Shown: in pieces, positions 8,496 through 16,343 of the stretch
How positions within the stretch are numbered: position 1 is the stretch's first letter
Layout of the letters: every line of letters begins with the position of its first letter
Source of the DNA: Lachnospiraceae bacterium MD335
GTDB taxonomy: Bacteria > Bacillota > Clostridia > Lachnospirales > Lachnospiraceae
Direction: 5' to 3'
Assembly (NCBI GenBank): GCA_000403335.2
Contig: KE159631.1
Location: forward strand, 149,110-213,109
Length of the DNA stretch: 64,000 bases
Made by a program: the position numbers and the translations under genes
The notes under the pieces: generated by a model
Told to the model about the DNA's origin: nothing
Databases searched by the model: none
Seen by the model: the letters and a program-made list of their open reading frames with translations, nothing else

Positions 8496-8574
8496 ACTTT
8501 TTTCTCGAAATGCTCCTTTTAACTATGTGATGGCTAAACTGTTCGAACTGTTATAACTACATAGTACAATAACC

Positions 8575-8603
8575 TTGTTAATTTATCCATTTTCCCATAT
8601 AAT
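8575..8603 (+). promoter_or_regulatory. Promoter upstream of the PD-(D/E)XK pseudogene
   Basis: TTGTTA (8575-8580), a 17-nt spacer and a perfect TATAAT (8598-8603), about 25 bp before the start codon at 8629. Confidence 0.65.
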
Positions 8604-8628
8604 AAAGTTATCAAGAGAGGCGCATCTT

Positions 8629-9851
8629 ATGGGGATTTATCTAAATCCGAAAAATAAAGGCTTTCAGGATGCAATCCATTCTGAAATCTATGTGGATAAA
8701 ACAGGGTTAATTGTCTGCACGAACAAATGCATCAATACAGAAGCGAAATTTATCTGTGTCAGCAGACCACGCCGTTTTGGAAAATCCATCTGCAGAAACA
8801 GTACCTTGATTTTCTGCGGGATCTTTTAAAGGATCAGTCCTATGTTGCGCTTGCGTATATGACAGGGATTTTACCTGTAAAGAAATACGGTGTCCATTCT
8901 GCATTGAATATGTTTCGGGAATATTCAATGACAGATCAAAAAATGTTTGAGGAATATACCGGATTTACGGAAACGGAGGTTCAGGCGTTGTGCAGGCAGT
9001 ACGACATGGATTTTGAGGAAACAAACAGTTGGTACGACGGATACCGGTTAAGAACGTATCAGCATATCTACAACCCAAAATCCGTTGTGGAGGCGATGAG
9101 CTGTCACCATTTTTCCAACTACTGGACAGCGACGGAGACGTATGAGGCGCTAAAAATCTATATGGACATGGACTATGACGGACTGCGGGGAGATATTGTG
9201 CGGATGCTTGGCGGCGGACACGTCAAAGTCAATACGCGGAGCTTCCAAAACGATATGCGCAATTTTAAGACAAAGGATGATGTGCTGACGCTGCTTATTC
9301 ACTTAGGGTATCTTGGATACGATGCGGAAACGGGCGAGGCGTTTATTCCGAATAAGGAGATTATCGGGGAGTTTGAAAATGCGATGAGTGTTGGCGGCTG
9401 GTCGGAGATTATGCGTGTCTTAAAACAGTCGGAAACGCTCCTTGAAGATACGCTTGCCTGCAGGGAGCAGCTTGTCGCTGGCGCACTTGACAGGGTGCAT
9501 ACGGAGGTAGCATCTATCTTGACATACAATGATGAAAATTCGCTTGGCTGTGCGATCGGGCTGGCGTATTATAGTGCGAGGAAGGATTACAGGCTGATAA
9601 GGGGGTTGCCGACGGGACGCGGTTTTGCGGATGTTGTATTTTTGCCGCTGCCTCATGCAAAAAAGCCTGCTCTGATTGTGGAATTAAAATACGATAAGTC
9701 TGCGGATACCGCGATACGGCAGATTAAGGAAAAACGCTACACGCAGGCGCTGGAGTGCTATTCCGGCAAAATTTTGCTTGTCGGAATCAATTACGAAAAG
9801 GATAAAGAAAACAAGCAGCATAGCTGCGTGATTGAAAGACATAGCTTGTAG
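8629..9851 (+). pseudogene. AAA-ATPase-like / PD-(D/E)XK nuclease family gene, internally deleted
   Basis: The start (AGAGAGG site, MGIYLNPKNKGFQDAIHSEIYVDKTG) and a P-loop-like segment SRPRRFGKS are the usual beginning of the AAA-ATPase-like plus PD-(D/E)XK family common in gut Firmicutes and Bacteroidetes. Right after FGKS the frame breaks near 8780-8800. The second part continues in the next frame (LDFLRDLLKDQSYVALAYMTGILPVKKYG...) up to the nuclease-like end ADVVFLPLPHAKKPALIVELKYDKS. A full-length member should have roughly a hundred or more residues between these two parts, so an internal deletion with a frameshift has occurred. The nuclease region (about 9630-9790) is still open. It is likely non-functional. 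A related relic lies just upstream at 8437. Confidence 0.75.
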
Positions 9852-9881
9852 CACGAAAGATAGAAAGAGGAGCGCTGTGAT

Positions 9882-11144
9882 ATGGACGATGTGACAAAAA
9901 CGCAGAATGAGGAGAAACAGGAACAGGAGGCGCTAAAGCGTCTTTGCGAACGGGCAGAGAACGGGGATGCCCAAGCGCAGTTTGAGTTGGGAAAATGTTA
10001 CGCACAGGGAAGCGGTGTGGAGCAAAGTATGTCTGATGCGATAGAATGGTATCGGAAAGCAGCAGAGCAGGGAAATGCCGACGCGCAGGATGACTTAGGG
10101 TTATGCTATTTCCATGGGAAAGGAGTCGAAAAGAATCCCCAAAAGGCATTTGAACTGTTTCAAAAGGCGGCAGATCAGGGAAACGTCGGTTCTCAGGTTA
10201 ATTTGGGGCTGTGTTATCTTTGTGGAGAAGAAACCAAACGGAATGCAAGAAAAGCAGTCATGTGCTTTGAAAGAGCAGCGAAACAAGGAAACGCAAACGC
10301 GCAGAATAATTTGGGATCCTGTTATATCAGTGGAGAAGGTGTCGAAAAGGATTTTAAGAGAGGAATCGCGTGGTATGAAAAGGCAGCAGAGCAAGGGAAT
10401 GCCAGGTTGCAGATTTTTTTGGGAAAACTATATTATTTTGGAAATTCAGAAAAGCAAGTCGAACGGGATGCAAAAAAAGCGGTAAAGTGGCTGGCTATGG
10501 CGGCAGAACAAGGGGATGCAGAGTCACAATGCCTTTTGGGTGAATGTTATTATTTAGGGAGAGGGGTCGAAAAGGATACTGCGAGAGCCATGGAGTGGCT
10601 TGAGAAGGCTGCCTTGCAGGGAAATCGCGATGCACAATATAATTTAGGAGCATTGTATGAGGAAGGCGTAGAGGCGGATATGGATAAAGCGTCCAAATGG
10701 TATCGAAAGGCGGCAGAACAGGGAGACGTGAATGCACAGTACCGTTTGGCAAAGTATTTAATGCGTATTGCAGGAACCGCAGAGGAGGTAGACCAGGCGA
10801 TAGAATGGTACCGGAAAGCAGCAGAACAAGGACATTCGCGCGCAAAAAAGGAGCTTAGAAATTATTATTACCGCAGGGCAAAAAAATATAAGGCATCACT
10901 GCCCGATAAAGTAATTGAAATGTCCATAAAATTTTTACTGTTACTGGCAATGGCAGGAACGCTGCATTGGTTCAAGAAGCCGCTTGTTTTTTTGTTTGAA
11001 TTGTTTTGTTTTGTGTATACTTGTTTTGCAAAACCAGAAGGGTATCGGGATACAGAGCATTATCAGATTATGATGGATTGTTTACGCAGGGCGGCAGAGC
11101 TTGGACATAAAAGAGCCAATATCAGGATTGTGTTTTGGGGATGA
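9882..11144 (+). CDS. Sel1-repeat protein with C-terminal membrane segment
   Basis: A 420-residue solenoid protein. After a charged N-terminus there are about nine 36-residue Sel1-like (TPR-related) repeats with the consensus A(A/E)QG(N/D)A.AQ..LG.CY..G.GVE.D...A..W..KAA. The C-terminal part (about 345-380, FLLLLAMAGTLHWFKKPLVFLFELFCFVYTCF) is hydrophobic and probably membrane-embedded or membrane-associated. The start at 9882 has AGGAG about 9 nt upstream. Such proteins usually serve as protein-protein scaffolds. It begins 30 bp after the preceding pseudogene and may be read from that gene's promoter. No enzyme domain is present and the partner is unknown. Confidence 0.85.
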   Translation: MDDVTKTQNEEKQEQEALKRLCERAENGDAQAQFELGKCYAQGSGVEQSMSDAIEWYRKAAEQGNADAQDDLGLCYFHGKGVEKNPQKAFELFQKAADQGNVGSQVNLGLCYLCGEETKRNARKAVMCFERAAKQGNANAQNNLGSCYISGEGVEKDFKRGIAWYEKAAEQGNARLQIFLGKLYYFGNSEKQVERDAKKAVKWLAMAAEQGDAESQCLLGECYYLGRGVEKDTARAMEWLEKAALQGNRDAQYNLGALYEEGVEADMDKASKWYRKAAEQGDVNAQYRLAKYLMRIAGTAEEVDQAIEWYRKAAEQGHSRAKKELRNYYYRRAKKYKASLPDKVIEMSIKFLLLLAMAGTLHWFKKPLVFLFELFCFVYTCFAKPEGYRDTEHYQIMMDCLRRAAELGHKRANIRIVFWG

Positions 11145-11174
11145 AAATAATTACCAAAACCCTCTGTTAAAAAA

Positions 11175-11203
11175 TTGACATTTCCGCCCAATAGAGCTAT
11201 ACT
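11175..11203 (+). promoter_or_regulatory. Promoter of the aldolase gene
   Basis: TTGACA (11175-11180), a 17-nt spacer and TATACT (11198-11203), about 70 bp upstream of the start at 11275. This is close to sigma-A consensus and fits a highly expressed glycolytic gene. Confidence 0.8.
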
Positions 11204-11274
11204 AAAGACAGTGGCATAATCAATGTGCACGTGTAAAAATCAATTAACAAAATAAGGTATTGGAGGTTCGTATT

Positions 11275-12138
11275 ATGTTAGTATCAGCAACAGAAATGCT
11301 TAAAAAAGCAAAAGAAGGTCACTATGCGGTAGGTCAGTTCAATATCAACAATCTTGAGTGGACAAAGTCTATTTTACAGACAGCGCAGGAGTTAAACAGC
11401 CCTGTTATTCTCGGTGTTTCAGAGGGCGCAGGCAAATACATGACAGGTTTTAATACGGTTGCAGCTATGGTTAAGGCGATGGATCAGGATCTTGGCATCA
11501 CGGTTCCCGTAGCGCTCCATTTGGATCACGGCACATATGACGGATGCTACAAATGCATCAAGGCAGGCTTTACATCAATTATGTTTGACGGTTCTCATTA
11601 TGCAATTGAGGAGAATATCGAAAAGACAAAAGAGCTCGTAGCAGTTGCACATGCTATGGGAATGTCAATTGAGGCAGAGGTTGGCTCTATCGGCGGCGAG
11701 GAAGACGGCGTTGTCGGAATGGGCGAGTGCGCAGATCCCGCAGAGTGCAAGCAGATTGCCGATTTGGGCGTTGATATGCTCGCGGCAGGCATCGGAAACA
11801 TTCACGGAAAGTATCCTGCAAACTGGGCAGGCTTAAGCTTTGAGACATTGGATGCAATTCAGCAGAAGACAGGCGTTATGCCGTTGGTTCTTCACGGCGG
11901 TACAGGTATTCCTGAGGATATGATTAAGAAGGCAATCTCTCTTGGCGTGGCAAAGATTAACGTGAATACAGAGTGCCAGCTTTCGTTCCAGGAGGCGACA
12001 AGAAAGTACATTGAGGCAGGAAAGGATTTGGAAGGAAAGGGATTTGACCCTCGTAAACTTCTTGCTCCGGGCTGCGAGGCAATTAAGGCTACTGTTAAGA
12101 CAAAGATGGAGCTGTTCGGGTCTGTTGGAAAGGCTTAA
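11275..12138 (+). CDS. fba: Class II fructose-bisphosphate aldolase
   Basis: A 287-residue zinc-dependent aldolase that splits fructose-1,6-bisphosphate into dihydroxyacetone phosphate and glyceraldehyde-3-phosphate in glycolysis, and runs in reverse in gluconeogenesis. Family landmarks: the HLDHG metal/catalytic motif (about residues 81-85), FDGSHYAIEENI, the metal-binding IHGKYP (about 178), LHGGTG (about 206) and KINVNTECQ near the end. Length matches the short (tagatose/fructose) class II type; activity on tagatose-bisphosphate cannot be excluded. The start at 11275 has GGAGG 8 nt upstream. The gene is monocistronic, with its own strong promoter and a terminator. Confidence 0.93.
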   Translation: MLVSATEMLKKAKEGHYAVGQFNINNLEWTKSILQTAQELNSPVILGVSEGAGKYMTGFNTVAAMVKAMDQDLGITVPVALHLDHGTYDGCYKCIKAGFTSIMFDGSHYAIEENIEKTKELVAVAHAMGMSIEAEVGSIGGEEDGVVGMGECADPAECKQIADLGVDMLAAGIGNIHGKYPANWAGLSFETLDAIQQKTGVMPLVLHGGTGIPEDMIKKAISLGVAKINVNTECQLSFQEATRKYIEAGKDLEGKGFDPRKLLAPGCEAIKATVKTKMELFGSVGKA

Positions 12139-12165
12139 TTTTGCGATAATTATGAAATCTTTTAT

Positions 12166-12203
12166 AGGGTGGATACCAGTTCTTTGGTGTCCGCCCTTAT
12201 TTG
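12166..12203 (+). terminator. Intrinsic terminator of fba
   Basis: A 12-bp stem AGGGTGGATACC / GGTGTCCGCCCT (12166-12177 and 12186-12197) with two G-U pairs and an 8-nt loop, followed by TATTTG. It lies 27 bp after the aldolase stop. Confidence 0.75.
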
Positions 12204-12291
12204 TAATCTTAATATCATATCAATTTATTATCCATAAGAATAGATGAGATTAAATGGGATTAAGAATCCAATATGGATTTGTGAAAAACTG

Positions 12292-12320
12292 TTTACTTTG
12301 GTGCAGACATATTTTATAAT
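12292..12320 (+). promoter_or_regulatory. Promoter of the small HTH gene
   Basis: TTTACT (12292-12297), a 17-nt spacer and a perfect TATAAT (12315-12320), about 35 bp before the start codon at 12357. Confidence 0.7.
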
Positions 12321-12356
12321 AGAGAAAATATGTTCGAAATAAAGGAGATTTTGCAA

Positions 12357-12689
12357 ATGAGTAAACCACAGTTAAAAGACACTTCAATGGATATGATTAT
12401 GACAGGACATTTAATTAAAAGACTGGTGCGTGAGGGCGGTTATTCCGTTTCCGAGGTGCAAAACAGGCTCGGGCTTTCCTGCCCGCAGCCTGTTTACCGT
12501 TGGTATAAGGGACAAAATCTTCCGTCAGTAGACAACCTGTTTATTCTAAGCGGTATGCTTGGGCTGCATATGGAAGATTTGCTGCTTCAAAAGGACGATC
12601 GTTTGTGGCTTGTCGAGGTGCCGGAAAATAAAAACAGGGAAAAGCGCATTTTATTTTATAATAAGCGTATTATGGAGGCTATCGCTTAA
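12357..12689 (+). CDS. Small HTH regulator
   Basis: A 110-residue protein with an XRE-like helix-turn-helix (about 16-68, LIKRLVREGGYSVSEVQNRLGLSCPQPVYRWYKGQNLPSVDNLFILSGML) and a short charged tail ending EKRILFYNKRIMEAIA. The AAAGGAG site 9 nt upstream fixes the start at 12357. It has its own promoter. Its last 11 bp overlap the 3' end of the convergent aminotransferase gene. The target is unknown. Gut Firmicutes carry many near-identical stand-alone copies of this kind of protein. Confidence 0.75.
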   Translation: MSKPQLKDTSMDMIMTGHLIKRLVREGGYSVSEVQNRLGLSCPQPVYRWYKGQNLPSVDNLFILSGMLGLHMEDLLLQKDDRLWLVEVPENKNREKRILFYNKRIMEAIA

Positions 12690-13851
12690 GAATGCCGCTT
12701 TTATCGATTACCTCGATTGCTTCCCGAAGTGTTTCCACGGGAAGCACAAGCGCAAAGCGCACGTATCCTTCGCCCATGCTGCCGAACGCATCGCCGGGGG
12801 TGCAGATAACGCCTGTCCGCTCCATTAATTCCATACAAAACTCTTGCGATGAGCTGAAATTGGGCGGGATTTTCGCCCATGCAAACATGGTGCCTTCGCT
12901 TTTTCGTACGTCCCAGCCGATTGCGCGCAGTCCGTTGCAGAGCACGTCACGGCGTTCCTGGTATTTTTGGCATTGTGTCTTTACACCGTCGAGCGGACCG
13001 GTAAGCGCGGCGATTGCAGCGTGCTGCGTCGGGAGGAACATACCGAAATCGTACTGAGAGCGCAGTAACTTCACGGCGTCCACCACGTCTTTGTTTCCGA
13101 CTACAAAGGATACCCTTGCGCCTGTGAGGTTAAAGGATTTTGAGAGCGAAAACAGCTCAACGCCGATTTCTTTTGCTCCGGGAAGCTCTAAAAATGAGCC
13201 GCCGTATACGCCGTCATAAATAATGTCCGAGTATGCATTGTCGTGTACGATGATGATATTGTATTGTTTTGCAAAGGCGATCAGCTCGTCGTAAAATTTG
13301 CGCGGCGCCACCGCACAGACCGGATTGTACGGGTAGGAAACCATGATATATTTTGCGCGCCTTGCAATATCTTCTGGAATTTTGTCAAAACGCGGGAGAA
13401 ATTGGTTTTCTTCCTTCAAATCATAGAAATACTGTTCGGCATATCCAAAATACGCACCGACTTCAAAGACGGGGTATCCAGGGTTCGGCAAAAGAACGAC
13501 GTCCCCCTCATTGCACAGTGCCATGCCGATATGGGCAATGCCTTCCTGCGAGCCGTTTACGGAAGTGATTTCGTCTAAGGAAAGCGTAACGCCGAAGCGT
13601 TTTTGATAGTATGCCTGAACGGCTTGCGTCAGCTCAGGCAGATCCCTGAGGGCATAGTGGAAGTTTTCGGGGTCTTTGGCAGCATTGACCAATGCCTCCT
13701 GAATATGCGGAAACACGGGAAAATCGGGTGTTCCTACGGAAAGGTTGTAGACCTTTTTTCCGGTTTTGAGCAGAGCGTCCTTTTTGGCGTCCAACGCGGC
13801 GAAAATTCCTGTTTGGAAATGTGAGAGACGTTTTGATGGTTCTATTTTCAT
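12679..13851 (-). CDS. PLP-dependent class I/II aminotransferase
   Basis: A 390-residue fold-type I aminotransferase. Key residues visible: Asp204 (HDNAYSD), which pairs with the pyridine nitrogen; the PLP-binding Lys238 in SLSKSFNLTGAR; and a C-terminal GYVRFALV that holds the substrate carboxylate-binding Arg. The sequence is closest in style to the LL-diaminopimelate/alanine aminotransferase group, but the usual YPNNPTGA segment reads YPYNPVCA, so the substrate is uncertain. It has its own promoter (13906-13934). Next to it on the same strand is a vitamin B6 uptake and kinase operon, which supplies the cofactor this enzyme needs. It acts in the cytoplasm. Confidence 0.85.
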   Translation of the reverse strand: MKIEPSKRLSHFQTGIFAALDAKKDALLKTGKKVYNLSVGTPDFPVFPHIQEALVNAAKDPENFHYALRDLPELTQAVQAYYQKRFGVTLSLDEITSVNGSQEGIAHIGMALCNEGDVVLLPNPGYPVFEVGAYFGYAEQYFYDLKEENQFLPRFDKIPEDIARRAKYIMVSYPYNPVCAVAPRKFYDELIAFAKQYNIIIVHDNAYSDIIYDGVYGGSFLELPGAKEIGVELFSLSKSFNLTGARVSFVVGNKDVVDAVKLLRSQYDFGMFLPTQHAAIAALTGPLDGVKTQCQKYQERRDVLCNGLRAIGWDVRKSEGTMFAWAKIPPNFSSSQEFCMELMERTGVICTPGDAFGSMGEGYVRFALVLPVETLREAIEVIDKSGILKR

Positions 13852-13905
13852 AATCTGTTCCTTCTTTCTTTTATCCGTATATTTTGATGTACCTTGTCTG
13901 AATCG

Positions 13906-13934
13906 GGTATACCATATTGTGGGACGAAAGTCAA
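13906..13934 (-). promoter_or_regulatory. Promoter of the aminotransferase gene
   Basis: On the minus strand TTGACT, a 17-nt spacer and TATACC, about 55 bp upstream of the aminotransferase start. It lies directly after the terminator of the preceding operon, which makes the aminotransferase a separate unit. Confidence 0.7.
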
Positions 13935-13935
13935 A

Positions 13936-13969
13936 TAAATTGCACCGTCTTCATTATGGAAAACGGTGC
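13936..13969 (-). terminator. Intrinsic terminator of the B6/radical SAM operon
   Basis: A 7-bp stem GCACCGT / ACGGTGC (13942-13948 and 13963-13969) extended by A-T and G-T pairs, followed on the minus strand by AATTTATTT. It lies 20 bp after the radical SAM gene stop. Confidence 0.65.
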
Positions 13970-13988
13970 GGGTTATCAAATAAGTTTC

Positions 13989-14585
13989 TTAACTGTATTT
14001 TCGGATTTTTAAATAAATGCCGCGTTCATCCGCAATGCGCTGGCATTGTGCGATTTCATCCGCGGGAAGTACATCTACAATAGATAACTGCGTGTGCGCA
14101 AATGCCGCCTGCGCAAGCGAGGCAAATTCAAGCAGCGCCGGAAACGCGTTTTCAAACTGCGGTCTTGTTACGGCGTCGTACTGTTCGGCGGTCGGCGCGT
14201 TCAGGCTAATGGAAACGCTGTCAATCACGGCGGCAAGCTCGGGCACGATATTTCGCCCGTGATAGAGATTACAGAGTCCGTTTGTGTTCAAACGAATGTT
14301 CAGCCCATACTGCTCCTTTGCATATTTGGCGCATGCAAGCAGAATATCAAGCGCGCAGGTCGGTTCTCCGTAGCCGCAGAAAACAAGCTCATCGTATCCG
14401 GTAAAATCAAAATTGTCAATAGCTGTTTTGATTTCCTTCAGTGTCGGATCTTTTTGGTGCCAAAGCGTTTCGGCATCGCCTACGCTGTCCTTTAGGGAAC
14501 GTATGCAGAAGGTGCAGCTGCAGTCGCACTTGTTTGTAATATTTGCGTAAACTTGGTTTTTATAGGTGTATAAAATGTCTGCCAT
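13989..14585 (-). CDS. TatD-linked radical SAM protein
   Basis: A 198-residue minimal radical SAM enzyme. The iron-sulfur cluster motif CxxxCxxC appears as KCDCSCTFCIR (about residues 19-27), with an extra Cys inside. The SAM-binding GEPT (FCGYGEPT, about 70) follows, then RLNTNGLCNL and SVSISLNAPTAEQY. The short length and these signatures match the radical SAM family that usually neighbours TatD DNase genes; no TatD gene is in the window. It is the last gene of an operon with the ECF substrate-binding protein (36 bp upstream) and pyridoxamine kinase. Its reaction is unknown. Confidence 0.85.
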   Translation of the reverse strand: MADILYTYKNQVYANITNKCDCSCTFCIRSLKDSVGDAETLWHQKDPTLKEIKTAIDNFDFTGYDELVFCGYGEPTCALDILLACAKYAKEQYGLNIRLNTNGLCNLYHGRNIVPELAAVIDSVSISLNAPTAEQYDAVTRPQFENAFPALLEFASLAQAAFAHTQLSIVDVLPADEIAQCQRIADERGIYLKIRKYS

Positions 14586-14621
14586 AATGTCGTGTTAATG
14601 CTCCTTTCTCATGCTGCTGTT

Positions 14622-15170
14622 TTATAGTTGGCTGTTCAGCCTGCCCTTAATATGTACCTTGTCAAGCGCAAGTCCGAATATTATGAAAAATACCGCGCTT
14701 CCGCCTGACTGAATCAGACTGCCTGACATGGATGCGATAAATGCACTTCCAAAGGAGCCAAACAGAAGATATTCGGCAAAAAAATAGCAGATGCCGGAGA
14801 TAAAATAGGCAATCACGGTTGCAATGACGTTTCGCGGCGTGATAATTTTTGCCTGTTTATTTGTAAACGGAATGGTAATCAGCATTTTTATGATAATCGT
14901 CGCAGGCGCCCATATGGGAGCTGTCATCAAGTCCGCAAGACCGCCGCCGATTGCCGCCGCGGCAAGTGCGTACGGTGTGGGAAGCAGTGCGGCTGCAATG
15001 TAGATAAGTGAGTCGCCGAAATGGATATATCCGCCGTTGATGCCGGTCGGAATGTGGCAGATATAGGCAGTCATCAGCGCAATCATTGCCGCCATAAGCC
15101 CTGTGAGTGTCACATAGCGCATTTTGGCGGATTGGGATACGTTTGCCTTTGTGGTTGTGTTTGTTTTCAT
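14622..15170 (-). CDS. ECF transporter substrate-binding (S) component, probably for vitamin B6
   Basis: A 182-residue integral membrane protein with about six hydrophobic helices. It has the S-component style features of an N-terminal Ala-rich helix (LTGLMAAMIALMTAYICHIP), GGYIHFGDSLIYIAAALLP and GGGLADLMTAP. S components bind a vitamin and dock on a shared EcfAA'T energising module, which is not in this window. The gene next door makes pyridoxamine kinase, so a B6 vitamer is the best guess for the ligand (inference from context, as for PdxU-type proteins). The start at 15170 has AAGGAG 7 nt upstream; a longer frame to 15218 is not needed. A Family II structured repeat lies in the upstream gap. 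Confidence 0.82.
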   Translation of the reverse strand: MKTNTTTKANVSQSAKMRYVTLTGLMAAMIALMTAYICHIPTGINGGYIHFGDSLIYIAAALLPTPYALAAAAIGGGLADLMTAPIWAPATIIIKMLITIPFTNKQAKIITPRNVIATVIAYFISGICYFFAEYLLFGSFGSAFIASMSGSLIQSGGSAVFFIIFGLALDKVHIKGRLNSQL

Positions 15171-15190
15171 ATTAATTCTCCTTTCTTGAT

Positions 15191-15249
15191 ATACCTGCGA
15201 ATTTGGGCGTAAGCACAAATTTGCCCTGTGAAAAATTTATTTTTCACAG
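15191..15249 (-). repeat. Family II structured intergenic repeat, copy a
   Basis: On the minus strand, a perfect 10-bp hairpin CTGTGAAAAA / TTTTTCACAG is followed by a second hairpin of GCAAATTTGTGC against CCAAATTCGC. It ends in GCAGGTAT, just ahead of the AAGGAG site of the ECF gene. It is clearly related to 21597-21657, which has the same two hairpins in the same order and the same position relative to the next ribosome site. No T run follows, so these are not typical terminators. Confidence 0.7.
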
Positions 15250-15293
15250 TAATCTCCTCTTTTCTTGATTTTATTGTTCTATTTTTATTCTTG

Positions 15294-16148
15294 TCAGCCT
15301 GTAATCAGCCGTCCAAGATATTTTTCAAAGTCGACTCCGTGATTGCTCTCGATTCCTTTTGCCACGGCGTCCTCAATGGCAGGTTTTAAAAAGAAAGCCG
15401 CTTTTTTTGACGCATCCTCCACGCTCAGACCGTTTACCAAAGATGCACAGATTACCGCTGCAAAAAGGTCTCCCGTGCCCGAAAAACTTTGCGGGATATA
15501 GGGTGTCTCGTGATAGAAGCAGTTGTCCTGGGTTACTGCCATGTTTCCCATAAAAGAGCCGTCTTCCGTATGTCGGATAATGCCGGTGATAAGCGAACAC
15601 GCATTTGGGCGCATTGTGCGCAAAAGACGATTTGCGGCATCCGAAATGCGTGCAAGGTAGTCCGCGGCATTTGCGAAATTTGTAAGCGCTGCATAGTCTG
15701 TTCCCGTTAAAAGGCAAAGCTCTGTTAGATTAGGCGTCGTTATGCTTGCGCGTGCGCACAGCTGCTTCATTCCGTCCAAAAGCTCTTGGCTGAATGCCTT
15801 AATGTGCCTGCCGTCGTCGCCCATGACGGGGTCGGCAAGATATATTGAGGCGTCTGTCTGAAATATATCTAAAAAGCGGAGCACCTTTTTTATTTGACTT
15901 GGACCTGCAAGGTAGCCGGAATGAATCCCGTCAAAGTCTGCACCCATTTTTTTCCATTCGTCCGTAAAGAAGTCCATCCGGTCCGTGTAGTCGTCGCAGT
16001 AAAAGCTCGGAAAGCCTGTTTGTGCAGACAAAATAGCCGTAGGCAGCGGCACGGCATGAATTCCCATAACGGATACGACGGAAATAGCCGCGGTGAGCGA
16101 GCATTTTCCAAATCCGGACAAGTCGTTGATCAGTGCGATTTTTTTCAT
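15294..16148 (-). CDS. pdxY: Pyridoxamine kinase
   Basis: A 284-residue ribokinase-fold kinase of the PdxK/PdxY group that phosphorylates pyridoxal, pyridoxamine or pyridoxine with ATP, giving pyridoxal phosphate by salvage. Landmarks: the N-terminal INDLSGFGKCSLTAAISV, the substrate-loop region YLADPVMGDDGR (about 104-115), TPNLTELCLLTG (about 138-149), and the C-terminal GTGDLFAAVICASLVNG (about 223-239), which holds the catalytic Asp and anion hole. The start has GGGGGA 5 nt upstream. It is the first gene of the operon that continues to the S component and radical SAM gene. Clostridial members of this family can also phosphorylate the pyrimidine HMP; B6 is the main reading here. Confidence 0.85.
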   Translation of the reverse strand: MKKIALINDLSGFGKCSLTAAISVVSVMGIHAVPLPTAILSAQTGFPSFYCDDYTDRMDFFTDEWKKMGADFDGIHSGYLAGPSQIKKVLRFLDIFQTDASIYLADPVMGDDGRHIKAFSQELLDGMKQLCARASITTPNLTELCLLTGTDYAALTNFANAADYLARISDAANRLLRTMRPNACSLITGIIRHTEDGSFMGNMAVTQDNCFYHETPYIPQSFSGTGDLFAAVICASLVNGLSVEDASKKAAFFLKPAIEDAVAKGIESNHGVDFEKYLGRLITG

Positions 16149-16343
16149 GTGTTCCCCCGTTTTTCATGTTCTTTTTGAATGTTCTTCATATTTTATAACT
16201 ATATAATATGAATGTCATTTAAAAAATACACAATTTAAAGTTTTTTTTAGGGGACAGTTTAAAAAAAGTTGAGAAATATAAGAGTTCGTTTTATAATGAA
16301 AAGTAGTTTATTGACAGCAGGCAGAGAAAGGAGCACGATTACG

